Assembly (NCBI GenBank): GCA_036652055.1
Contig: JAVVWP010000004.1
Coordinates: 15,779 to 79,778 of the forward strand
Direction of reading: 5' to 3'
Source of the DNA: Fimenecus sp036652055
GTDB lineage: Bacteria; Bacillota; Clostridia; Oscillospirales; Acutalibacteraceae
Length of the DNA stretch: 64,000 nt
Shown here: one piece after another, positions 42,167 through 50,383 of the stretch
Numbering within the stretch: position 1 is the stretch's first letter
Layout of the letters: the number at the start of each line of letters is the position of its first letter
Notes under the pieces: model-generated
Seen by the model: the letters and a program-made list of their open reading frames with translations, nothing else
The model's database searches: none
Told to the model about the DNA's origin: nothing
Translations under genes and position numbers: made by a program

Positions 42167-45100
42167 ATGCTTTACACTTTAAACAAGGCAAATTATCGTG
42201 ATTTTGATACATATGAAATTTGTAAACTTTCTGGGAGAGCTTATTTTATTCCTTATTCTGACAAAAAAGCTCTTAAAAAAACAACCTGCCTTACCGAGCG
42301 TTATGAAAGTGACAAGGTTAGGGTTTTATCAGGTGAATGGGATTTTAAATATTACGATAAGTTAAGCGTAATGCCAACTGATTTTGACAGTGAAAGAACT
42401 TCGTTTGACAAGGTTACCGTTCCATCAACTTGGCAAAGAACAGGATATGATGCCCCTGCTTATATAAATCAATCATATGCGTTCAAATTAGTTCCACCTG
42501 AACTGCCTCAAGATTTCCCTGTTTCTATATATAGAAAAAAAATTGATATTCAAAATCTTGACAAGACATATATAATCACATTTTTAGGTGTTGTTGCCTG
42601 CCTTGACCTTTATGTTAACGGCAAATATGTTGGTTACAGCGAGGGGGCTCATAATTCTGCTGAATTTGACATCACTGAGCTTGTTTGCGAGGGCGAAAAC
42701 GAAATAATTGCAGTAGTTTATAAATGGTCAACAGGCACTTTTATTGAGTGTCAAGATATGTTCAGAGAAAACGGAATATTCAGAGATGTTCTTCTTTGTG
42801 AATATGACAAAACATATGTTAATGATTATGAAATAAAAACTGTTAGGCAAGATGATGGCAAATATAATTTAGATTTATCAACATCAGTTCTTGGCGATAC
42901 AAATGGCTATTCTTTAGAAGTTGAACTCTTTGATAACAAGAAGTCGCTTGCTAAAGCTGTTTGTGACGCTTCAAAAGATGCTAAAATATCGCTCAGTTCA
43001 CTTTTAGTTGAAGAATGGAATGCTGAAGTTCCTACTATTTATGAGCTTTTTATAACACTTAAAAAAGGTGACGAGGTTATTAGCGTTATTAGAAACTTTA
43101 CAGGATTTAAAACAGTTGAAATTGTTGAAGATGTTTTTAAATTTAACAAAGCTTCTATCAAAATGAAGGGTGTTAATCACCACGACAGCAACCACAAAAC
43201 AGGCTATGTTATGTCGGCTGATGATATTTCTGAAGATTTAACCCTTATGAAAGAGCTGAATGTAAACACTGTTCGTACCTCTCACTATCCGCCTGACCCT
43301 ATGTTTATTACACTTTCTGATATTTTAGGTATGTATATCGTTGACGAGGCTGATATTGAAGCTCACGGCACTTGCTGTATGGGCAAGCTTAATCTTTATA
43401 AGCCTAACTATATTAGTGACGACCTTAAATGGGCTGACCGCTATGTTGACAGAGTTAGCAGAATGTACTATCGTGACAGAAACCACCCATCTATTACTAT
43501 GTGGTCGCTTGGCAATGAAGCTGGTGGATATGCTTGTCAAGATAAATGCTATGATTTTCTTAAAAGCGTTTGCCCTGAAATTCCTGTTCATTATGAGGGT
43601 GCTATAAGAACAAAGAAAGTCGCTTATGATGTTGTTTCAGAAATGTATACTGACAGCGGAACTGTTGATAAAATCGGCAGAGATGAAAACGGGAAGAAGT
43701 ATTTTGGAAAGCCTTTCTATCTTTGTGAATACTGCCACGCTATGGGCGTTGGCCCTGGCTGTCTTGAAGATTATTGGAAAGTTTTCTATTCTAATGAAAA
43801 ACTTATGGGCGGATGTATTTGGGAATGGTGTGACCACGCAGTATATCATTCTCCTGATGATACAAAATATAAATATGAATACACCTATGGCGGTGACCAC
43901 GGTGAAAAAATTCACGATAGCAACTTCTGTGTTGACGGTCTTGTTTATCCTGACAGAACACCTCACACAGGCGCTCTTGAAATGAAAGAAGTTTATCGCC
44001 CACTCCGCAGTGAAAAAGTAGATGACTGTATGTATTGCATTACAAACACAAATCGCTTTAAAAATGCTGATTATATCACAATTAACTGGGAACTTTGTGA
44101 AAATGGCGTAGCTGTAAAATCAGGAAAAGCTGTTGAAAATATTGCTCCTACACATTCAGCAGTTATGAAAATTCCAGTTGAAATTGAAAACAAAGATGAA
44201 GATTATCAGCTTAATTTTACTTATACCGATGAAAATGGTTTTGTAATTGCAAAAGAGCAACACATCTTAAATGATGCTAAAAAGTTTATAAAAATTGATG
44301 AAGATGAAAAAGCATCACTTTCTACCATTGACAAAACTTATGAAGTTTCATTTGATGATGGCAAAATTGCTTTTGATAAAACCACAGGCGAAATCCTTAA
44401 TTACACCGTTGAGGGGAATGAATTAATTAATCTTTTCCCTGCTTCAAATGTTAAGGGAATTGTTCCTAATATTTACAGAGCTCCGCTTGACAATGAAACA
44501 TATGGCGGTCAGCCAAAGTGGGACAAAAAAATCCTCGCCTCCATCTCCCCTGTTTTTAAAGGAATGGATGCTAAGGAAAAAGACGGAATTGTATTTTTAA
44601 AAGCTTATTATGTGTTTAAGTTCGGTTTGAAAAGATTTTATGAATGCCATATCAAATATGAAATTCACGGTGACGGGACAATTAAAGTTAAAACAAATCT
44701 CATTCGCAAATTCAAAGCATTTAAAGACCTTCCTCGTTTTGGAATTATGCTTGAGCTTCCTAAAGAATTTTGCAATGTAGAATATTATGGCAGAGGAAGT
44801 AGTGAAAATCTTTGCGACCTCAACTCTCAAGCACCTATTGGAATTTATAAAGATGTTGTAGCTGATATGCATGAGGATTATATTATGCCTCAAGATAATG
44901 GCAATCACGGTGGCACAAAATATGTTAAGCTTACTAACGATAATGGCGTTGGAATTGAGATAATCGGCTCACCTAAATTTAGTTTTAATGTTCACGATTA
45001 CACTCAAAAAACTTTGACTGATGCTAAACATCGTGAAGATGTTTTAAGATGCAACAGCACAGTTCTTACTGTTGACGGATTTATTCGTGGTGCTGGCTCT

Positions 45101-45196
45101 AACAGCTGTGGCCCTGACACTCTGCCTCAATATCGCTTTACCTTTGAGAAGTCAATTGAATATAAATTCTATATTAAGCCTATCGTAAAGGACTAA
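42167..45196 (+). CDS. lacZ: Beta-galactosidase, glycoside hydrolase family 2
   Basis: 1009-residue LacZ-type enzyme hydrolysing terminal beta-galactosides. Domain order is sugar-binding (about 40-220), immunoglobulin-like, TIM barrel (about 320-620) and the C-terminal beta-gal small-chain domain (about 720-1005, with PNIYRAPLDNE). The acid/base Glu is E451 in SLGNEAGG and the nucleophile is E521 in LCEYCHAMG. VNHHDSNHKTGY and VRTSHYPPDP are further family motifs. No signal peptide, so it acts in the cytoplasm and needs a transporter not seen here. AAGGGGG precedes the ATG. A GNAT gene follows after 3 bases. Confidence 0.93.
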   Translation: MLYTLNKANYRDFDTYEICKLSGRAYFIPYSDKKALKKTTCLTERYESDKVRVLSGEWDFKYYDKLSVMPTDFDSERTSFDKVTVPSTWQRTGYDAPAYINQSYAFKLVPPELPQDFPVSIYRKKIDIQNLDKTYIITFLGVVACLDLYVNGKYVGYSEGAHNSAEFDITELVCEGENEIIAVVYKWSTGTFIECQDMFRENGIFRDVLLCEYDKTYVNDYEIKTVRQDDGKYNLDLSTSVLGDTNGYSLEVELFDNKKSLAKAVCDASKDAKISLSSLLVEEWNAEVPTIYELFITLKKGDEVISVIRNFTGFKTVEIVEDVFKFNKASIKMKGVNHHDSNHKTGYVMSADDISEDLTLMKELNVNTVRTSHYPPDPMFITLSDILGMYIVDEADIEAHGTCCMGKLNLYKPNYISDDLKWADRYVDRVSRMYYRDRNHPSITMWSLGNEAGGYACQDKCYDFLKSVCPEIPVHYEGAIRTKKVAYDVVSEMYTDSGTVDKIGRDENGKKYFGKPFYLCEYCHAMGVGPGCLEDYWKVFYSNEKLMGGCIWEWCDHAVYHSPDDTKYKYEYTYGGDHGEKIHDSNFCVDGLVYPDRTPHTGALEMKEVYRPLRSEKVDDCMYCITNTNRFKNADYITINWELCENGVAVKSGKAVENIAPTHSAVMKIPVEIENKDEDYQLNFTYTDENGFVIAKEQHILNDAKKFIKIDEDEKASLSTIDKTYEVSFDDGKIAFDKTTGEILNYTVEGNELINLFPASNVKGIVPNIYRAPLDNETYGGQPKWDKKILASISPVFKGMDAKEKDGIVFLKAYYVFKFGLKRFYECHIKYEIHGDGTIKVKTNLIRKFKAFKDLPRFGIMLELPKEFCNVEYYGRGSSENLCDLNSQAPIGIYKDVVADMHEDYIMPQDNGNHGGTKYVKLTNDNGVGIEIIGSPKFSFNVHDYTQKTLTDAKHREDVLRCNSTVLTVDGFIRGAGSNSCGPDTLPQYRFTFEKSIEYKFYIKPIVKD

Positions 45197-45199
45197 TGA

Positions 45200-45640
45200 A
45201 TGCTTAAAAATATTTGGTATAATGAGGGCGAAGATTTTTCGCCCTCAAAAGATGTAAGGACTAAAGTTTTTGTAATTGAACAAGGCTATCCTCTTGAGCT
45301 TGAGTTTGATGATTTAGATGAAATCTGCCCTCATATTGTCGTTTTCGATGAATTGCTCCCAATAGCAACAGGGCGGATTGTCAAGGTCGATGAAACCACT
45401 GCAAAGCTTGGCAGAATTGCAGTTTTAAAGGAATACAGAGGGCAACATATCGGTGAAAGAGTAGTTACTGCTCTTATTGAAAAAGCAACCAATATGGGGT
45501 TTAGCACCCTTAAAATCAGCGCTCAAACTTATGCAACTGCGTTTTATGAAAAGTTTGGGTTTGAAAAATATGGAAGTGAATATTTAGATGTTCACCTGTT
45601 GCATATCGATATGATTAGACTTAAAAAAACTAATGCTTGA
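45200..45640 (+). CDS. GNAT family N-acetyltransferase (ElaA-like)
   Basis: 146-residue acyl-CoA-dependent acetyltransferase. The acetyl-CoA loop R-x-x-G-x-G/I appears as YRGQHIGERVV near residue 81, preceded by the beta-4 strand AKLGRIAVLKEY. The C-terminal YEKFGFEKYGSEYLD is typical of ElaA/GNAT proteins. It starts 3 bases after lacZ and is surely cotranscribed. Next to a beta-galactosidase it recalls galactoside acetyltransferase in position, but LacA belongs to a different (hexapeptide) fold. Substrate unknown. Confidence 0.82.
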   Translation: MLKNIWYNEGEDFSPSKDVRTKVFVIEQGYPLELEFDDLDEICPHIVVFDELLPIATGRIVKVDETTAKLGRIAVLKEYRGQHIGERVVTALIEKATNMGFSTLKISAQTYATAFYEKFGFEKYGSEYLDVHLLHIDMIRLKKTNA

Positions 45641-45665
45641 ATTTTTTCTTTTTTTATTATATAAT
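45637..45665 (+). promoter_or_regulatory. Promoter of the 711-residue glycosidase-like gene
   Basis: TTGAAT (45637-45642) and a perfect TATAAT (45660-45665) with 17-base spacing. The -35 overlaps the GNAT stop codon. The downstream gene can thus be transcribed independently of lacZ. Confidence 0.75.
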
Positions 45666-45707
45666 ACTTTTTAAAGGCACTTAAATAAGTTTTTAAGGAG
45701 AAATAAA

Positions 45708-47843
45708 ATGAGTTATTGGGTTTTAAACGGTAACAATTATATTGCAAGCATTGAAATGAAAAACGAAAGCGTAGTTCTTTCAAATGGTCTTATTAAAAGA
45801 GAGGTTATGCTTAAAAATTCAGCTACTAAATCATTTTTTAGTATCGAAAAAGATGTTGAATTAATCAGTGAACCACTTTGCGATACGCACATTTTTATTA
45901 ATCGCAAGAAAATAAGCCTTGATGATGGGTTTACATTTATAAGTGCAGAGCCATCAAAACAGCTTAAGCTTGTTGAATTTAAAGAAACTCCTTCTATGAC
46001 CGAAAAGCACGAATATCCACCAAAAGGTAAATCAATTGATTTGACCTATAAAAATGATGATTTAAAGCTTAAAATCATCGTTCATTTTGAGATTTATGAT
46101 TTTATCCCCACTATTATGAAAACGGTTTTCGTTGAGAATTATAGCACCGAGGAAATAACAATTGACAATATAGTAACTGATGCAATGAGCATAAAAGATA
46201 ACAGGGATTTATTGTTTGTTGACAGCAATTTCAATGCTGCAATGGAATTTTTAGGGCTTGAATTTGAACAGTATGCTAAGCTTTATGCGAGGTATCAATA
46301 TGATATTTTAGAGGTTGCACCACTTTATCGAATGAATGTAAAGCTTAAAAAAGGCGAAGTTCTTCAATCAATTGTTGCTTATGAAATGTGCTTTAGTGCG
46401 GAGTACTATGAGCAAAAGCTTATTGAAATAAAAACTATGTATAGATTTATTGCACCTTGGTGCCTTGATAATGTTCTGTTTTTTCATCTTATTTCAAATA
46501 GAACTAAAGATATTGAAAAAGCTGTTGATGAGTGCTGCGAAGTCGGTGCTGAAATGATAATTCAATCATTCGGTTCGGGCGTTAGAATGGAAAGTAGCAG
46601 CGAAAGGTATCTTAGCAGAATTAAAAAAGCTTATGACTATGGGCATAAAAAAGGCATAAAAATGGGTGCATATACTCTCGCTTATGTTAAGAATTATCGC
46701 CCTGTTAGAGGTGACGAGGCTCTTAACCACGATGCAAGCCATATTTGCAGATGCCTTGCTGATGAATGGTCGCAAAAATATACAAAAAGCATTCTTAACT
46801 TCATTGACAAAACAGGTGCTGATGCTATTGAAATTGATGGGCCTTATGGTATGATGCTTTGTTCTGGCGGAAAAACGCATTTGCACGAGGACTTTACCGA
46901 TTCACAATATCGCCAATGGAAAATGTCAGTAATTGACTGGTATATCGAGCTTAAAAAGCGTGGTATTTATATTAATGCCCCTGATTGGCATTTTTTAAAT
47001 GGCACAAACAGAACAGGTATTGGCTATGAAGAAATTGCTTTTTCGGAAAAGAGAAGCGAACAATTAATCACTTCGAGAATTTATTATTATAAAGGTACTT
47101 TTACAAAAAGTCCATCACAAGGTTGGGGATTTTTACCTCTTAATGTTTATCACGGTGGTGGAAAAGATGCAATTTTCTGCCCAACTGACAAAAATAATTT
47201 TGAATATGATTGGGCGCTTGCTCAAATTACTGCAAGTGGAGTTTGGCCAACTATTAGAGGAAAAAGGATTTATGACACGCAAGAAGGCAAAGAAACATTA
47301 ACTAAATGGATTAGCATATTTAAAAAATATAGAAATGTTTTAAATGGAATTACAGTTCATTTTATGCCACCTCAAATTGATAAATACAACCCTGAGCGAA
47401 CAACCTCTATTGATGCAATATTAAATCAGCTTCCATATGGCGAAAATCGTGGATTTTTAATGTTCTTCAATCAAACCGATAAGGCTATAAAGCAGAAAGT
47501 CAATGTGCCTGTTTTTTACACAGGACTTACAAATTTAAAAACGCCCCCTGCCCCATTTGCAAACACAAAAAATTCTGATATTGAATATCCGCTTTATGGT
47601 GACAGTCCATTTCCACTTATGATTAAAGGGCGTGATGGCAAAGAGCGGAATTTCATAACCGATAAAAAGGTTTTTGACAAAGAAATCCCTGCTATGCCCA
47701 CACCAAAAAATACTGATAAAACTATCACTGTTTCTCAAAATGATCAAAGCCCTAAAGTCTATAATATTGATACAAACGGTAACATTCAAATGGAACTTCA
47801 AATACCACCAATGACATATCAATGGTTTATAATGAAAGAATAA
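45708..47843 (+). CDS. Large glycoside-hydrolase-like protein, probably clan GH-D (alpha-galactosidase-like)
   Basis: 711 residues, no signal peptide. An N-terminal beta-sandwich region (about 1-250) precedes a likely TIM barrel: PWCLDNVLFFHLI (near 252), YGHKKGIKMGAYTLAY (near 311), GADAIEIDGPYGM (near 373) and SGVWPTIRGKRIYD (near 513). A C-terminal beta domain (about 570-710) includes FLMFFNQTDKAIKQKVNVP. The organisation resembles alpha-galactosidases of families GH36/GH27, with the Asp of EIDGPY a candidate nucleophile. The usual KxDxN motif is not intact, so the family and substrate are uncertain. AAGGAG precedes the ATG; ykvA follows after 25 bases. Confidence 0.6.
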   Translation: MSYWVLNGNNYIASIEMKNESVVLSNGLIKREVMLKNSATKSFFSIEKDVELISEPLCDTHIFINRKKISLDDGFTFISAEPSKQLKLVEFKETPSMTEKHEYPPKGKSIDLTYKNDDLKLKIIVHFEIYDFIPTIMKTVFVENYSTEEITIDNIVTDAMSIKDNRDLLFVDSNFNAAMEFLGLEFEQYAKLYARYQYDILEVAPLYRMNVKLKKGEVLQSIVAYEMCFSAEYYEQKLIEIKTMYRFIAPWCLDNVLFFHLISNRTKDIEKAVDECCEVGAEMIIQSFGSGVRMESSSERYLSRIKKAYDYGHKKGIKMGAYTLAYVKNYRPVRGDEALNHDASHICRCLADEWSQKYTKSILNFIDKTGADAIEIDGPYGMMLCSGGKTHLHEDFTDSQYRQWKMSVIDWYIELKKRGIYINAPDWHFLNGTNRTGIGYEEIAFSEKRSEQLITSRIYYYKGTFTKSPSQGWGFLPLNVYHGGGKDAIFCPTDKNNFEYDWALAQITASGVWPTIRGKRIYDTQEGKETLTKWISIFKKYRNVLNGITVHFMPPQIDKYNPERTTSIDAILNQLPYGENRGFLMFFNQTDKAIKQKVNVPVFYTGLTNLKTPPAPFANTKNSDIEYPLYGDSPFPLMIKGRDGKERNFITDKKVFDKEIPAMPTPKNTDKTITVSQNDQSPKVYNIDTNGNIQMELQIPPMTYQWFIMKE

Positions 47844-47868
47844 TTAATCTTTAAAGGAAGCAATCTAT

Positions 47869-48237
47869 ATGGATTTAAAAGAAAGAGCGAAAAATTTAAA
47901 AAAAGATATTCCAGCAGTATTTCTTGCACTTAAACATAAAAAAACTCCGTGGTATGCAAAAATAATTGCCGCATTAACTGTTGGCTACGCTCTTTCTCCT
48001 ATTGATTTTATTCCTGATTTTATTCCTGTTCTTGGCTATTTAGATGATATTATTATTCTTCCACTATTAGTATTATTAGTTATTAAACTCATTCCAGATG
48101 ATGTGTTTGCTCAGTGTAGAAAAGACGCTGAAAATTTATGGGAAGATGGAAAGCCTAAAAAATGGTATTATGCTATTCCTATTGTGCTTTTTTGGATAAT
48201 AATTGTTTTTCTTATTGCCAAAGCCTTTATAAAATAA
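47869..48237 (+). CDS. YkvA family (DUF1232) membrane protein
   Basis: 122-residue small membrane protein. The DUF1232 core with YALSPIDFIPDFIPVLGYLDD (read in two parts: YALSPIDFIP then DFIPVLGYLDD) is near residues 44-64, flanked by hydrophobic segments. A final transmembrane helix is at about 102-120. Function is not established. AAAGGA precedes the ATG. It probably shares the transcript of the glycosidase-like gene. Confidence 0.85.
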   Translation: MDLKERAKNLKKDIPAVFLALKHKKTPWYAKIIAALTVGYALSPIDFIPDFIPVLGYLDDIIILPLLVLLVIKLIPDDVFAQCRKDAENLWEDGKPKKWYYAIPIVLFWIIIVFLIAKAFIK

Positions 48238-48293
48238 GTAAAATTTAAAATTATAATCATATTCTCAAATAATATAAAACTTTTACACTTTTT

Positions 48294-48323
48294 TGAATAA
48301 TAGAAATTGTTATTGATAAACTA
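48294..48323 (+). promoter_or_regulatory. Candidate sigma-G-type promoter of spoVT
   Basis: TGAATA (48294-48299) matches the sigma-G -35 consensus exactly, followed after 17 bases by TAAACTA (48317-48323), a 5-of-7 match to the CATACTA -10. It lies 40 bases before the spoVT ATG. In B. subtilis spoVT is transcribed in the forespore by sigma-G, which fits. Confidence 0.5.
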
Positions 48324-48362
48324 ATAAGGCAAATTATTCTAAATAAGTGAGGAGTTAGATAT

Positions 48363-48902
48363 ATGAAAGCCACAGGAATTGTGAGAAGAATTGATGACCT
48401 TGGCAGAGTTGTTATTCCAAAGGAAATTAGGCGTACAATGCGTATTCGAGAGGGCGACCCACTTGAAATTTTTACTGCCGCTGACGGTGAGGTCATTTTT
48501 AAAAAATATTCGCCAATTGGTGAACTTTCAGAATTCGCAAGTCAATATTCTGAAGTTTTATACCGTGCAACGGATTTAGTCGTTTTAATTACTGACCGTG
48601 ACAGAGTTATTTCTATTTCAGGAATGCCAAAAAAAGATTTAATAGAAAGACGAGTTGCAACCGACCTTGAAGGTATTATGGACAATCGTGTGAATTATAT
48701 TGCTTCACCTGATATAAAATCAGTTTACCCTGTTCAAGGCTTTGAAAAAGAGGCTGCTGTTGCATTTCCAATAATCGGAAGTGGCGATGTTTCGGGAGCT
48801 GTTATTCTTTTACTGCGTGAAGATGGCTCGATGCCCTCCCCTACTGAAATCAAGCTTGCACAGGTTGCGGCGTCATTTTTAGGCAAACAAATGGAAGAAT
48901 GA
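48363..48902 (+). CDS. spoVT: Stage V sporulation regulator SpoVT
   Basis: 179-residue forespore transcription regulator. The N-terminal AbrB-type swapped-hairpin DNA-binding domain (1-50) reads MKATGIVRRIDDLGRVVIPK..., the exact SpoVT pattern. The C-terminal GAF-like domain (about 55-178) includes VLITDRDRVISISG and the AVAFPIIGSGDVSGAVILL strand pair. In B. subtilis SpoVT tunes sigma-G genes and spore germination. A good GAGGAG site precedes the ATG. It indicates that this organism, or its ancestor, sporulates. Confidence 0.92.
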   Translation: MKATGIVRRIDDLGRVVIPKEIRRTMRIREGDPLEIFTAADGEVIFKKYSPIGELSEFASQYSEVLYRATDLVVLITDRDRVISISGMPKKDLIERRVATDLEGIMDNRVNYIASPDIKSVYPVQGFEKEAAVAFPIIGSGDVSGAVILLLREDGSMPSPTEIKLAQVAASFLGKQMEE

Positions 48903-48928
48903 CTTTTAATCAGTATGACAAATAAATT

Positions 48929-48980
48929 AAACTGCCACTTTATAAGCCTTATGTATTAGGCTCAAAAGTGACAGTTTTTT
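48929..48980. terminator. Bidirectional terminator between spoVT and the sialidase-like gene
   Basis: Long hairpin with arms AACTGCCACTTT...AAGCCT and AGGCT...AAAGTGACAGTT. On the plus strand it ends in six T. On the minus strand the arm is followed by TTTAATTTATTTG, which could end the convergent sialidase-like transcript. Confidence 0.85.
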
Positions 48981-49000
48981 ATTATTTATATTTTAACTTA

Positions 49001-50383
49001 TTAAGACAAATTTGCGAGTGTATCAATGTCTTTTAAGTTAATTCGCTTTGATGTTATGTATGTTTTTAATACAGTTTCGCCTTTTTCATTGACATATTTT
49101 TCGTTTGGAGAAAACTTACCGTATGTGCTGATTACAAAGGTACCATCAGGTAAAACCGTATTGCCACAATAGCCTGTATCACCATTAGCATTGATTTCTG
49201 GCTCTGTTTGACCATCTAAATATGTATGTGCAAACTTTATTCTGTATTGACCATCAGCACCATTTTTGAGGTCATCATAAGTTCCTACCCACATAGCCGG
49301 ACCTTCACTATAAAAAGTTCCGCCATTAACATATTTATCACGCCCTTCTTTATCTCTTTCGATTGAGCGAAAAGCGATAAGAAGTCTACCATCAGTTGTG
49401 TATTCAGCCTTAAATCTTTCACCATTTAATGATGATGGAAGCTCTTTCGGTCTTGACCAAGTTTTGCCTTCATCTTTTGAAAAAGAAATTAAAGAATTGC
49501 AAAGTTTTGTTTGACTTCTTGTTATAAGACAAAGCTCATCGCCAAGCCCTTTATCAGAACGAATAACCTCAACTTCGCACATTCTTGAACCTTTTTCCAT
49601 TCTAAGCCATCTTGAAAAATATTTTTCAGGTTTACTCCAATTAGCTTTTCCGTTATCATCAAATGTTAAAATTGATTTATAGTTATTGAAATATCTGTCG
49701 TGGAAAAATCCCATCCACTCATCAACAAACTCGCCATTTTCTTTAAGCCTTGTAAGCGACGCCATTGCAACTATTGGATAAGTGCCGCCTTCTGTAAGTG
49801 GATAGAAAAGTTCAAATTCTGACCAAGTGTTTCCCTCGTCATTAGATACTGAACAGTTAAATCCGCCCGAGCTTTCTTCTTTTCCCCAAAGTGGACAAGC
49901 AGAAATCATTATAAGCTTATCAGAAACTCCCTCTTTTTTAAATTCTAACCTATAAACAGTAGGGGTTTCTAATGATTTTTCCCATGATTTTGGAGTGTTT
50001 TCGATTTTTTGGTCATATGTAAGCCCACCGTCGGTACTAATTTTATTAAGAACTGCACCTTTACCATGACCAGCAGGATACATTTGAAGGATATTACCGT
50101 TCTTTAGTAAAACAGAATCGGGATGTGCCATATAACCATCACGAATATCAACCGTTTGCAGGTCAAAAAGATATTTTAAATCCTGTGGAATATCGGGTGT
50201 TGGCACGCTTAAATCAATTCGCTTGATTGAAGATTTTTCAAATGGACTTTGAACCAATATAACACCAGTTTCAAAAAGTGTAAATACAGTAATTCCTGCA
50301 ATTATAACTATTGCGGCTACTGCGATAAGTAAATATTTCAATATCTTCTTTTTCACTCCTGCAGTTATGATTATTTTTTTCAT
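49001..50383 (-). CDS. Membrane-anchored sialidase-like (BNR/Asp-box) protein
   Basis: 460 residues. A basic N-terminus and one transmembrane helix (about 15-45) would place the rest outside the cell. The remainder is a sialidase-type beta-propeller with at least three Asp boxes: STDGGLTY (116-123), SNDEGNTW (180-187) and SKDEGKTW (near 310). RDGYMAHPDSVLL near 81 supplies a first-blade Arg-Asp as in GH33-like proteins, but I cannot place the full catalytic set (Arg triad, Tyr/Glu). Its ATG abuts the GH18 stop with no gap. A glycan-cleaving role is inferred. Confidence 0.75.
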   Translation of the reverse strand: MKKIIITAGVKKKILKYLLIAVAAIVIIAGITVFTLFETGVILVQSPFEKSSIKRIDLSVPTPDIPQDLKYLFDLQTVDIRDGYMAHPDSVLLKNGNILQMYPAGHGKGAVLNKISTDGGLTYDQKIENTPKSWEKSLETPTVYRLEFKKEGVSDKLIMISACPLWGKEESSGGFNCSVSNDEGNTWSEFELFYPLTEGGTYPIVAMASLTRLKENGEFVDEWMGFFHDRYFNNYKSILTFDDNGKANWSKPEKYFSRWLRMEKGSRMCEVEVIRSDKGLGDELCLITRSQTKLCNSLISFSKDEGKTWSRPKELPSSLNGERFKAEYTTDGRLLIAFRSIERDKEGRDKYVNGGTFYSEGPAMWVGTYDDLKNGADGQYRIKFAHTYLDGQTEPEINANGDTGYCGNTVLPDGTFVISTYGKFSPNEKYVNEKGETVLKTYITSKRINLKDIDTLANLS

